From contig CALDGV010000328.1 in assembly GCA_937941745.1 (NCBI GenBank), positions 1-5,021 on the forward strand: a stretch of 5,021 bases of DNA, read 5' to 3'. The notes below the pieces were generated by a model. That model made no database searches and had not been told where the DNA came from. It worked only from the letters and a program-made list of their open reading frames with translations. This stretch comes from an uncultured Prosthecobacter sp. GTDB lineage: Bacteria; Verrucomicrobiota; Verrucomicrobiia; Verrucomicrobiales; Verrucomicrobiaceae. Each line of letters starts with the position of its first letter. Positions within the stretch are counted from its first letter, which is position 1. Made by a program: the position numbers and the translations under genes. This document shows positions 1 through 5,021 of the stretch, piece by piece.

Positions 1-885
1 CCTCTCACGGCGCGCGTGCTCGTGAACCGCTTCTGGATGCACCACATGGGCCGCGGCCTCGTGAACACACTCGGTGATTTTGGCAAGCAGGGCGAACTTC
101 CCTCGCATCCTGAGCTGCTCGACTACCTTGCGGATGAATTTGTGAAGGGCGGCTGGAAGCTGAAGCCGCTGCACCGCCTCATCGTGCTCAGCGCCGCCTA
201 TCGTCAATCGTCGGTCAACGATGCCTCCCTGCGTGCCGATCCTGAAAACCGCCTCTATGCCCGCTTCAAGCTCCGCCGACTCGATGCCGAGACTCTGCGT
301 GATGCCATGCTCGCCATGACGGGTTCGCTTGTGCAGAGCAGCTATGGTCCGCCCAGCGGCATCGGTCGAGATCCGCAGGGCCGTGTCATCACCGGCATCG
401 ACAAGGGCACCATCACGCTCAACAAGGTTGACCCCGCCGGTGAGGCGGATTTTCGCCGTTCGATCTACATTCAGGTCCGCCGCAGCAAGCCGGTGACGGT
501 CCTTGACACCTTCGATGCTCCAGTGATGCAGCCGAACTGCGAGGTGCGCAGCCAGACCACCGTCGCGCCACAGTCGCTCCTGCTCATGAACGACACCTTC
601 GTACTCGAGAGCGCCCGCCGTCTTGCTGACCTTGTCGAAAAAGAAGCTCCGAAAGACCGCCCGAAGCAGCTTCAGCGCATCTGGGGACTGCTCTATGGCA
701 GGTCCGCCAGCGAGGCGGACATCGCCAAGTGCCTGGCCTACCTGGAAGAGCAGACAAAGGCCCTCACGCAGTATCATCACGACATCCAGCACCCCAAAGG
801 CGTCGTGCCCAATCCTCCGCAGGAGGCCATGGCCAGCCTCTGCCAGGTGTTGTGCAGCTCCAACCGCTTCCTTTATATCGAGTGA
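1..885 (+). CDS. DUF1553 (PSD1) domain protein, C-terminal part, truncated at left edge
   Basis: The frame is open from base 1 to the TGA at 883-885, giving 294 visible residues; the true start is left of the window. The visible part reads as a PSD1/DUF1553 domain. It begins with the [14 protein letters not shown] block (about residues 8-21), then the DFG...[11 protein letters not shown] segment and [20 protein letters not shown] (about 52-71). In the middle are [11 protein letters not shown] (about 150-160), a TFDAP motif and [13 protein letters not shown]. The protein ends with [15 protein letters not shown], the usual family ending. Known family members are large exported proteins of Planctomycetes and Verrucomicrobia, often carrying a cytochrome c-like (PSCyt1) and a DUF1549 (PSCyt2) domain ahead of DUF1553; those parts would lie outside this window. 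The molecular function of the family is not established. The gene faces holB, with 3 bp between the two stop codons. The GTG at 16-18 is an internal valine of a conserved block, not a start. Confidence 0.9.
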   Translation, partial: PLTARVLVNRFWMHHMGRGLVNTLGDFGKQGELPSHPELLDYLADEFVKGGWKLKPLHRLIVLSAAYRQSSVNDASLRADPENRLYARFKLRRLDAETLRDAMLAMTGSLVQSSYGPPSGIGRDPQGRVITGIDKGTITLNKVDPAGEADFRRSIYIQVRRSKPVTVLDTFDAPVMQPNCEVRSQTTVAPQSLLLMNDTFVLESARRLADLVEKEAPKDRPKQLQRIWGLLYGRSASEADIAKCLAYLEEQTKALTQYHHDIQHPKGVVPNPPQEAMASLCQVLCSSNRFLYIE

Positions 886-888
886 TGC

Positions 889-1884
889 CTACCTCCCGAA
901 GGCCTGGATGAAGGCGACTTCGAGGGCGAGGCCTTCATTCACGTTCGTGTGCAGATGCTGTTCGAGCTGGCGCAGGGCGCGCAGGCGCTTGGTGGTTTCC
1001 TCAGGCTGCCATTGGCCCGCCAGTCTGGCGGTGGCGTCACGATATTCCGGCAGGTCCAGATGAACGGCTCCGACCTGCTGGCGTGCCACATCGCCCATCC
1101 AGGCGAGCAAAAGATCCATCATGGCATCACGGCGCTGAAGGTAGCGGGCTTCGATCTGTGCGCTGACTTCTTCTTCCCGCTGCTTCAGCCAGGTTCCATC
1201 CGTGGTCTGGCCGTAGTGTTCCTGCTCCTTCTCAAACTCCTCCTCCTGCTCTTCTTTGATCTCATCGTAGAGTTCATCGAGCACGGCCTGGAAGTCCGTC
1301 TTCAGGCCCAGTGCCGAGCCGATGCTGCCGCTGCTGCGTGAGGCAAGCTGCTGGAGCACGGCGAGCAGCTTTTGCTCATGCTCATCAAACTCCCGGACGC
1401 CTGCGGGAGGCATGAGCGGGATCTGGATGACCCTGGAAAGAATCGTCGTCAGCAACTGCTCGGGATGCGTGCTCAGCAGCAGCAGCAGCGTGCGGGCTGG
1501 AGGCTCCTCCAGCGTCTTGAGAAAGGCGTTCTGTGCCTGCTGCGTCATGCGCTCGGCATCCACGATGATGCCCAGCTTGTAGCCTCCGGGCGCCGTGGTG
1601 CGGTGGATCATGCGTTCGAGGTAGCGGATGGTGCCCACCTCGTCCGCGTCATCCCCCACAGAAATACGGCGGCTTTTGCTCTGAGGCCGGAGGATCACCG
1701 CACCTTCCTGGGCCCAGTCATCCAGATGAGCATGGCCGGCAGGGCTTACCAGACCGAGAGCCTGGGCCGCAAAGTCTTCGAGCCTGGCTTCCCGCGGACC
1801 GCTGATCAGGTAGGCATGGGCCATCCGGCCGAGCTTTTGCGCACGGCTGAGCAGGGAGAGCGCATGATCGGCTTTATAGGGCAT
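889..1884 (-). CDS. holB: DNA polymerase III subunit delta' (clamp loader)
   Basis: This 331-residue protein has the layout of the delta' subunit, the non-hydrolysing AAA+ member of the clamp-loader complex that places the sliding clamp on DNA. AHAYLISGP (22-30) sits where the P-loop would be but lacks the GKT lysine, as expected for delta'. The core signature runs over 108-129 and includes NAFLKTLEEPP. ILSRV (148-152) matches the family SRC motif, with the arginine kept and the cysteine replaced by valine. The N-terminal block RRISVGDDADEVGTIRYLE (72-90) corresponds to the family's stretch before the Walker B strand. There is no cysteine in the protein, so the four-cysteine zinc module of E. 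coli delta' is absent. A strongly acidic, glutamate-rich stretch (about 203-239) lies between the AAA+ core and the C-terminal helical domain. The ATG lies inside the end of tmk (11 bp overlap, 1874-1884) and has no clear Shine-Dalgarno, so translation is probably coupled to tmk. The family is clear; the C-terminal half is divergent. Confidence 0.88.
   Translation of the reverse strand: MPYKADHALSLLSRAQKLGRMAHAYLISGPREARLEDFAAQALGLVSPAGHAHLDDWAQEGAVILRPQSKSRRISVGDDADEVGTIRYLERMIHRTTAPGGYKLGIIVDAERMTQQAQNAFLKTLEEPPARTLLLLLSTHPEQLLTTILSRVIQIPLMPPAGVREFDEHEQKLLAVLQQLASRSSGSIGSALGLKTDFQAVLDELYDEIKEEQEEEFEKEQEHYGQTTDGTWLKQREEEVSAQIEARYLQRRDAMMDLLLAWMGDVARQQVGAVHLDLPEYRDATARLAGQWQPEETTKRLRALRQLEQHLHTNVNEGLALEVAFIQAFGR
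898..936. terminator. Nested hairpin at the convergent DUF1553/holB junction, possible U-less terminator
   Basis: A perfect 8 bp inverted repeat, GAAGGCCT at 898-905 and AGGCCTTC at 929-936, encloses a second small hairpin. The inner one is GAAG-GCGA-CTTC at 910-921, whose + strand loop fits the GNRA tetraloop pattern. The outer stem begins 12 nt after the DUF1553 stop, where a terminator would be expected. On the other strand it lies inside the last codons of holB. No U-tract follows on either strand, so it is not a canonical intrinsic terminator. It may be a 3'-end stabilising or bidirectional termination structure, or a chance result of the coding sequence. Confidence 0.33.
1474..1488. repeat. 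(CAG)5 trinucleotide tract inside holB
   Basis: Five perfect tandem CAG units on the + strand read as five consecutive CTG leucine codons (residues 133-137) in holB, just after the LEEPP signature. Loss or gain of a unit would stay in frame. It encodes the hydrophobic strand before the SR motif, so it is most likely ordinary codon preference rather than a functional microsatellite. Confidence 0.5.
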
Positions 1885-2524
1885 GGCGGCGGTTTTCGAT
1901 GAGCTTCAAAATCTCGGAGTGAACAGCCTCGGGTGAACGTGCGGCATCCACGATGGCAATGCGCCCAGGCTCGGCGGCAGCAAGGTCGAGGTAGCCCTGG
2001 CGCACCTTTTCATAGAAGGCCCTGGGCTGGCTTTCCATGCGGTCCAGCTCCCGCCCGGTGGCATGAATGCGCTGCCAGGCTGTCTCGGTATCGAGATCAA
2101 GCAGCACGGTGAGGTGAGGCAGGGTGCCACCAACCGCAAAACCGTTGATCGCGTTCACGGAAGCGATTGGCAGCCCGCGGGCAATGCCCTGATACACCGT
2201 CGTGGAGTCCAGGAAGCGGTCGAGAATGACAAAGGCACCTTCAGCGAGCAGGGGGCGCACCTTTTCACGCACCAGTTGAGCCCGGCTGGCAGCAAACAGC
2301 AGCAGCTCCGTCTCATGCGTCATGGCATGACCTGAGGGTGAATGCTGCAGCAGATGGCGGATTTCTTCGCCGATCTGGGTGCCTCCAGGCTCCCGCATGA
2401 CAATCACCTGCCTGCCTGCCGATTCCAGATGCTGCTTCAGCAGGTGGATCTGCGTGGACTTGCCACAACCTTCGGAACCTTCGAAGGAAAGCAGGAAGCC
2501 GGGGGCGGTGGAGGTATCTGGCAT
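1874..2524 (-). CDS. tmk: Thymidylate kinase (dTMP kinase)
   Basis: The product phosphorylates dTMP to dTDP using ATP, the step shared by the de novo and salvage routes to dTTP, and acts in the cytoplasm. The 216-residue length is normal for the family. Visible motifs in order are the P-loop FEGSEGCGKST (14-24), REPGGT (44-49), the ILDRF motif with Asp-Arg at 102-103, STTVYQG (107-113) for nucleotide binding, LLDLD (121-region strand end near 141-145), and a LID with ATGRELDRMESQ. The P-loop carries no arginine while the LID does, which resembles the type II (E. coli-like) arrangement. The start is well defined: an in-frame TGA lies at 2528-2530, only one codon upstream of the ATG at 2522-2524, so no longer form is possible. 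The ATG has no recognisable Shine-Dalgarno. The gene overlaps holB by 11 bp, a pairing found in many bacteria, and is divergent from the pyrimidine phosphorylase gene. Confidence 0.96.
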   Translation of the reverse strand: MPDTSTAPGFLLSFEGSEGCGKSTQIHLLKQHLESAGRQVIVMREPGGTQIGEEIRHLLQHSPSGHAMTHETELLLFAASRAQLVREKVRPLLAEGAFVILDRFLDSTTVYQGIARGLPIASVNAINGFAVGGTLPHLTVLLDLDTETAWQRIHATGRELDRMESQPRAFYEKVRQGYLDLAAAEPGRIAIVDAARSPEAVHSEILKLIENRRHAL

Positions 2525-2527
2525 GGT

Positions 2528-2599
2528 TCAGGAAACAAGGTCCCAGGGCAGGGGCGCGGCCTTTTTAGCGTTCACGCCGGGGATGTCGAACAAAAGCAT
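2528..2599 (-). CDS. Candidate 23-codon leader ORF upstream of tmk
   Basis: On the minus strand, an ATG at 2597-2599 is preceded by GGAG (2605-2608) at a spacing of 5-6 nt. This is one of the few Shine-Dalgarno-like sites in the window. The frame runs for 23 sense codons, starting MLLFDIPGVNAKK and ending PLPWDLVS, to a TGA at 2528-2530. Only 3 nt separate that stop from the tmk ATG, which has no Shine-Dalgarno of its own, so a terminating ribosome could restart on tmk. A second in-frame ATG at 2615-2617 would give 29 residues. I recognise no homologue, and a chance ORF of this size is common in GC-rich DNA. The call rests only on the ribosome site and the spacing. Confidence 0.25.
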   Translation of the reverse strand: MLLFDIPGVNAKKAAPLPWDLVS

Positions 2600-2627
2600 G
2601 ACTGCTCCAGCGCGCATGCAGGTTTTG

Positions 2628-2648
2628 TCCGGCAGAATCCGGTCCGGA
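2628..2648. promoter_or_regulatory. TCCGG repeat/palindrome cluster in the divergent tmk-deoA region, possible operator
   Basis: TCCGG occurs three times in 21 bp (2628-2632, 2638-2642, 2643-2647). The last two form a perfect 11 bp palindrome TCCGGTCCGGA (2638-2648). The cluster sits about 44 bp upstream of the phosphorylase ATG and about 100 bp upstream of tmk, a reasonable place for a shared operator. No known regulator motif is recognised. In GC-rich DNA, CCGG clusters can arise by chance. Confidence 0.2.
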
Positions 2649-2691
2649 AGGCTGCTTGACCTTCCCAGCAGCTCAGCGCCATTTTCAACCC

Positions 2692-3924
2692 ATGCACATT
2701 CCCACCCTGATCGAACGCAAACGCGATGGCGGCGAGCTTTCCGCGGATGAAATCCGGCAGGTGATCCAGGCCTTCACCTCGGGTGAAATGCCGGATTATC
2801 AGATGAGCGCGCTGGCCATGGCCATTCTCCTGAAGGGCATGACGACAGCCGAGACGGCTGCCCTGACTGAGGCGATGCTGCTGAGCGGCCGCAGTCTGCA
2901 GTGGTCGGGCAGCGCCCCTCTGCGGGTGGACAAGCACAGCACCGGTGGCATCGGCGACAAGACCAGCCTCATCATCGCCCCTTTGCTGGCCTGCGACGGT
3001 CTGTGGGTGCCAATGATTTCAGGACGTGGTCTTGGCATCACCGGCGGCACGCTCGACAAGCTCGACTCCATTCCTGGTTTTCGCACCGGCCTTGATGAGG
3101 CGGAAATCCATCGTGTGATCGAAAAGATTGGCTGCGTGATGGTAGGCCAGACAGCTGACATCTGCCCGGCGGATAAAAAGCTCTATGCCCTGCGTGATGT
3201 CACCGGCACCGTGCCCAGCGTGCCCCTCATCACCGCCAGCATCCTGAGCAAAAAGCTGGCTGAAGGGCTGAACCGCCTCATTCTGGATGTGAAGTACGGC
3301 TCCGGAGCCTTCATGAGGACGGAGGCCTCCGCTCGGGAACTGGCCCAGAGCATGGTGCAGACCGGCAACGCTCTGGGTGTGCAGGCCAGCGTGTGCCTCA
3401 ACCGCATGGATGAGCCTACCGGCGAAGCCGCAGGCAATGCCCTGGAAGTCGCAGAAGCCGTACGCTGTCTCAAAGGCGAGGGGCCGGCTGATCTGGAGGA
3501 GATCGTGCTCGACCTCAGTGCCGCCGTTTCAACCTCTTCACGCGATCAGTTGCGCAGCCTGCTGCACTCTGGCGCTGCCTGGCAGAAGTTTCAGGAGATG
3601 GTGGCCGAGCAGGGTGGCCAAGTGGAAGCCCTGGAGCGCATGATGGAAGTTCATCGCGCTCCAGTGCAGCACGAGGTGAAGGCCGCACAGACTGGCGTCA
3701 TCACCCGCATGGATGCCCGGGCCATCGGCCAGGCTGTGCTGGAACTCGGTGCAGGGCGTTCCCGGGCCACGGACAGCATTGATTACGCCGTCGGCTGCGA
3801 TCAGATCGCCAAGACCGGCCGTCAGGTCCGCTCTGGAGATGTGCTGATCCGCATTCATGCCCGCACCACTTCAGCGGCGCAGGCTGCCGAGGCGATGATC
3901 CGCAGTGGCATCACCGTGGAGTGA
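2692..3924 (+). CDS. deoA: Thymidine / pyrimidine-nucleoside phosphorylase (nucleoside phosphorylase family II)
   Basis: The enzyme splits thymidine (and possibly uridine) with phosphate to the free base and (deoxy)ribose-1-phosphate in pyrimidine salvage or catabolism. The 410 residues hold the phosphate-binding KHSTGG (81-86), the family signature from SGRG to TLDKLD (110-125), and the base-site residues Arg168, Ser183 and Lys187 in YALRDV and TASILSKK. Their spacing equals that of Arg171, Ser186 and Lys190 of E. coli DeoA. KYGSGAFM (201-208) and a C-terminal domain with LGAGRSRATDSIDYAVG (352-368) follow. The signature's final Glu is Asp125 here. The protein is shorter than the usual 430-440 residues, through a shorter helical segment near 280-290 and a shorter C-terminus. 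The ATG at 2692 was chosen because MHIPTLIERKRDG aligns with the N-terminus of known members; an in-frame TTG at 2656 would add 12 unrelated residues. No Shine-Dalgarno is visible. Whether it prefers thymidine (deoA) or accepts uridine as well (pdp) cannot be settled from sequence alone. Confidence 0.93.
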   Translation: MHIPTLIERKRDGGELSADEIRQVIQAFTSGEMPDYQMSALAMAILLKGMTTAETAALTEAMLLSGRSLQWSGSAPLRVDKHSTGGIGDKTSLIIAPLLACDGLWVPMISGRGLGITGGTLDKLDSIPGFRTGLDEAEIHRVIEKIGCVMVGQTADICPADKKLYALRDVTGTVPSVPLITASILSKKLAEGLNRLILDVKYGSGAFMRTEASARELAQSMVQTGNALGVQASVCLNRMDEPTGEAAGNALEVAEAVRCLKGEGPADLEEIVLDLSAAVSTSSRDQLRSLLHSGAAWQKFQEMVAEQGGQVEALERMMEVHRAPVQHEVKAAQTGVITRMDARAIGQAVLELGAGRSRATDSIDYAVGCDQIAKTGRQVRSGDVLIRIHARTTSAAQAAEAMIRSGITVE

Positions 3925-3938
3925 AGCTCTCTCGTCGG

Positions 3939-5021
3939 CTATTCTGAAGCGCTCGTCGTAGTTGGCACCCGGCCTTCCTTCAGCGGGTAAAAAAGCTCCG
4001 CGGCACGGCGCAGTTCTGCTGATTTGCGGCTTGCTGCATGAAGGACGTTCGGAATGCCTCGGTGCTTCGCTAGCAGGTGGTAGGCGCCCAGGGTCTCGAA
4101 GCCTGCGTTCAGGGAGCCGTTCATCGGCAGGTAGCTTTTGCCTGAAACGGCCACCGCTTCCACCATGCCCCAGGGCGTGAAGATTCCCGCCTTTTGCAGC
4201 CGCCTCAGCAGGGCATAGGTTTCTGCGGACTTCGTGAGGCTGGCTGACATGAGGACGTAGTGCGGGTGAATCACCTTTTGGTTGGGGAGGTCCACGCCGC
4301 CCACGAAGTAGCTGTCGCCATACAGTCCCTCGCCTGCGGAAAGGCCGTAGAGGCCCATCTGCGCCGCAAAGCTGCCCGGCCAGGTCCGCATGATGTAGTC
4401 CTTCTGCCGTGTCAGCATCAGTTGTCGTGTGGCCAGCCAGCGCACCTCGTCCAGTGCATCGGGCACATCCGAATCAAAGTCAGGGTAGAAGAGGCTCTGA
4501 ATCTCTGGGATGAATCCCGTGCCCTGCCAGGCCTGTGCCGGACGCTCCATCTTCCGGTGTGGTGCCTGCTCGTTGACGATGTTCTGCAGCATCATCACCA
4601 GGGCCGTCTCCCCTCCCCAGTCCTTCCAGCCATGCTCCAGCAGCGTGCGGCCGTCCTCCTTCAGTCCGTGGCTGATTTCCCCGCCCGGCAGACGCAGCTT
4701 GTCGAAGTCGATCTGATCCACGGCGGAAGTGATCTCCACCCGCAGGTCCGGGTCATTCAGCATCTCCGATCCCAGCAGCAGGCTGTGGTAATAGATCGCC
4801 GTGTCCACAGTGCTGAATTCCGTGCCCGGGTGGATTTTGTAGCCTGTGGCACCGCGGCGCACAAAGTGCGGAAGCACCCCGTGGGGGCGGTCCAGCCCCT
4901 TTACCGCGGCATGGATCTGCTGCAGCGTGGCGCGTGCCTTTTCCGGGCTCACCATGTTCAGCGGCGGCTGGCAGACCAGCGCAGTTGCCAGGGCAAAAAG
5001 CCCGGTCGATGCCAGTGATTC
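3939..5021 (-). CDS. Glucoamylase-like (PF10091-type) putative exported protein, start beyond right edge
   Basis: The frame is open from the right edge to the TAG at 3939-3941, giving 360 visible residues. An ATG at 4953-4955 lies in this frame, but 22 codons upstream of it are also open and read as a signal-peptide-like hydrophobic stretch (STGLFALATALVC then QPPLN). The true start is therefore probably just outside the window. Counting from that ATG as 1, TEFSTVDTA (45-53), HGWKDWGGETALVMM (108-122), YGLSAGEG (203-210), HPHYVLMSASL (230-240), PWGMVEAV (261-268) and NGSLNAGFE (279-287) follow the order of blocks in the bacterial glucoamylase-like family. That family has an alpha/alpha-toroid fold and includes beta-1,2-glucan-active enzymes such as GH144. 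The family's usual SDGP and DQGP motifs are replaced by AGEG and NAGF, so neither activity nor substrate can be assigned. The hydrophobic stretch suggests export. The gene converges on the phosphorylase gene with 14 bp between stops. Confidence 0.62.
   Translation of the reverse strand, partial: ESLASTGLFALATALVCQPPLNMVSPEKARATLQQIHAAVKGLDRPHGVLPHFVRRGATGYKIHPGTEFSTVDTAIYYHSLLLGSEMLNDPDLRVEITSAVDQIDFDKLRLPGGEISHGLKEDGRTLLEHGWKDWGGETALVMMLQNIVNEQAPHRKMERPAQAWQGTGFIPEIQSLFYPDFDSDVPDALDEVRWLATRQLMLTRQKDYIMRTWPGSFAAQMGLYGLSAGEGLYGDSYFVGGVDLPNQKVIHPHYVLMSASLTKSAETYALLRRLQKAGIFTPWGMVEAVAVSGKSYLPMNGSLNAGFETLGAYHLLAKHRGIPNVLHAASRKSAELRRAAELFYPLKEGRVPTTTSASE
4956..5021 (-). other. Signal-peptide-like segment of the glucoamylase-like protein
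   Basis: These 22 in-frame codons upstream of the first visible ATG encode Glu-Ser-Leu followed by a mostly hydrophobic run (ASTGLFALATALVC) and then QPPLN. This resembles the core and end of a secretion signal. Cleavage by signal peptidase I after an A-x-A site (ALA or ATA) is possible. A cysteine is present, but the residue before it is valine, so it does not fit the strict lipobox. The positively charged start of the signal would lie beyond the right edge. Confidence 0.55.

Larger units (their letters stand above)
2525..2691. other. Divergent intergenic region between tmk and the pyrimidine phosphorylase gene
   Basis: This 167 bp region must contain the promoters for both transcription units. 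I see no convincing -35/-10 pair on either strand. The best + strand candidate is TTGACC at 2656-2661 with a poor CATTTT (2680-2685) 18 nt later. If real, it would start the transcript at or next to the ATG at 2692, giving an almost leaderless mRNA, which would fit the absence of a Shine-Dalgarno there. On the minus strand, TTGAAA (2683-2688) has no matching -10. The short leader ORF and the TCCGG cluster lie inside this region. Confidence 0.5.

Noticed and set aside
1372..1902. + strand open frame of 176 codons across holB and the end of tmk
   Set aside because: It lies antisense to two well-supported genes, is glutamine-rich where holB has CTG leucine codons, and has no recognisable domain.
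2656..2691. Upstream TTG start for the phosphorylase
   Set aside because: The extra 12 residues are not part of the family, and homology begins exactly at the ATG at 2692.
2572..2937. Minus strand open frame of 121 codons over the 5' end of the phosphorylase gene
   Set aside because: Most of it is antisense to the conserved phosphorylase N-terminus, and its product matches nothing.
3944..3983. CTGAAG/CTTCAG inverted repeat near the end of the glucoamylase-like gene as a terminator
   Set aside because: It is only 6 bp with a 28 nt loop, has no T-run, and lies in coding sequence; this is likely to occur by chance.
4953..4955. ATG as the true start of the glucoamylase-like protein
   Set aside because: The frame stays open upstream to the window edge and reads as a hydrophobic signal-like segment, so this methionine is probably internal.
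4971..4985. Lipoprotein lipobox at the ALVC sequence of the glucoamylase-like protein
   Set aside because: The position before the cysteine is valine rather than Ala, Gly or Ser, so it does not fit the lipobox pattern.
4260..5018. Long + strand open frame (252 codons) opposite the glucoamylase-like gene
   Set aside because: It is antisense to a frame with recognisable family blocks. Its translation has no recognised domain and looks like GC-rich antisense of coding sequence.

Overview
The window is GC-rich chromosomal DNA carrying five protein genes and almost no intergenic space. The DUF1553 (PSD1) protein at the left edge belongs to a family concentrated in Planctomycetes and Verrucomicrobia. 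Together with the general protein style and the scarcity of Shine-Dalgarno sequences, it suggests a member of the PVC group, most likely Verrucomicrobia (a Prosthecobacter-like lineage). That placement is an inference from recognition, not a computed result.

Layout, left to right. (1) 1-885, +: the C-terminal part of a DUF1553 protein, cut by the left edge. (2) 889-2524, -: a two-gene unit read from right to left, tmk (thymidylate kinase) then holB (DNA polymerase III delta' subunit). The two overlap by 11 bp. (3) 2525-2691: a 167 bp divergent intergenic region. It holds a candidate short leader ORF ending 3 nt before tmk and a small TCCGG repeat/palindrome cluster. (4) 2692-3924, +: a thymidine/pyrimidine-nucleoside phosphorylase (deoA/pdp type). 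(5) 3939-5021, -: a glucoamylase-like (PF10091-type) putative exported protein whose start lies beyond the right edge. Both convergent junctions are extremely tight (3 bp and 14 bp between stop codons). No tRNA, rRNA, CRISPR array, insertion sequence or attachment site was seen.

Functional links. tmk (dTMP to dTDP) and holB (clamp-loader subunit) form a replication-supply pair seen in many bacteria. The divergently transcribed phosphorylase acts on thymidine from the salvage/catabolic side, so the central intergenic region separates two arms of thymidine metabolism. The two flanking genes are typical accessory functions of PVC bacteria and have no evident link to the nucleotide genes.

Most of the window is ordinary housekeeping DNA and I do not see a new system in it. 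The points most worth a second look are the candidate leader ORF in front of tmk, the delta' subunit with no cysteine and a strongly acidic insertion, the hairpin at the first convergent junction, and the signal-peptide-like sequence at the truncated right edge.
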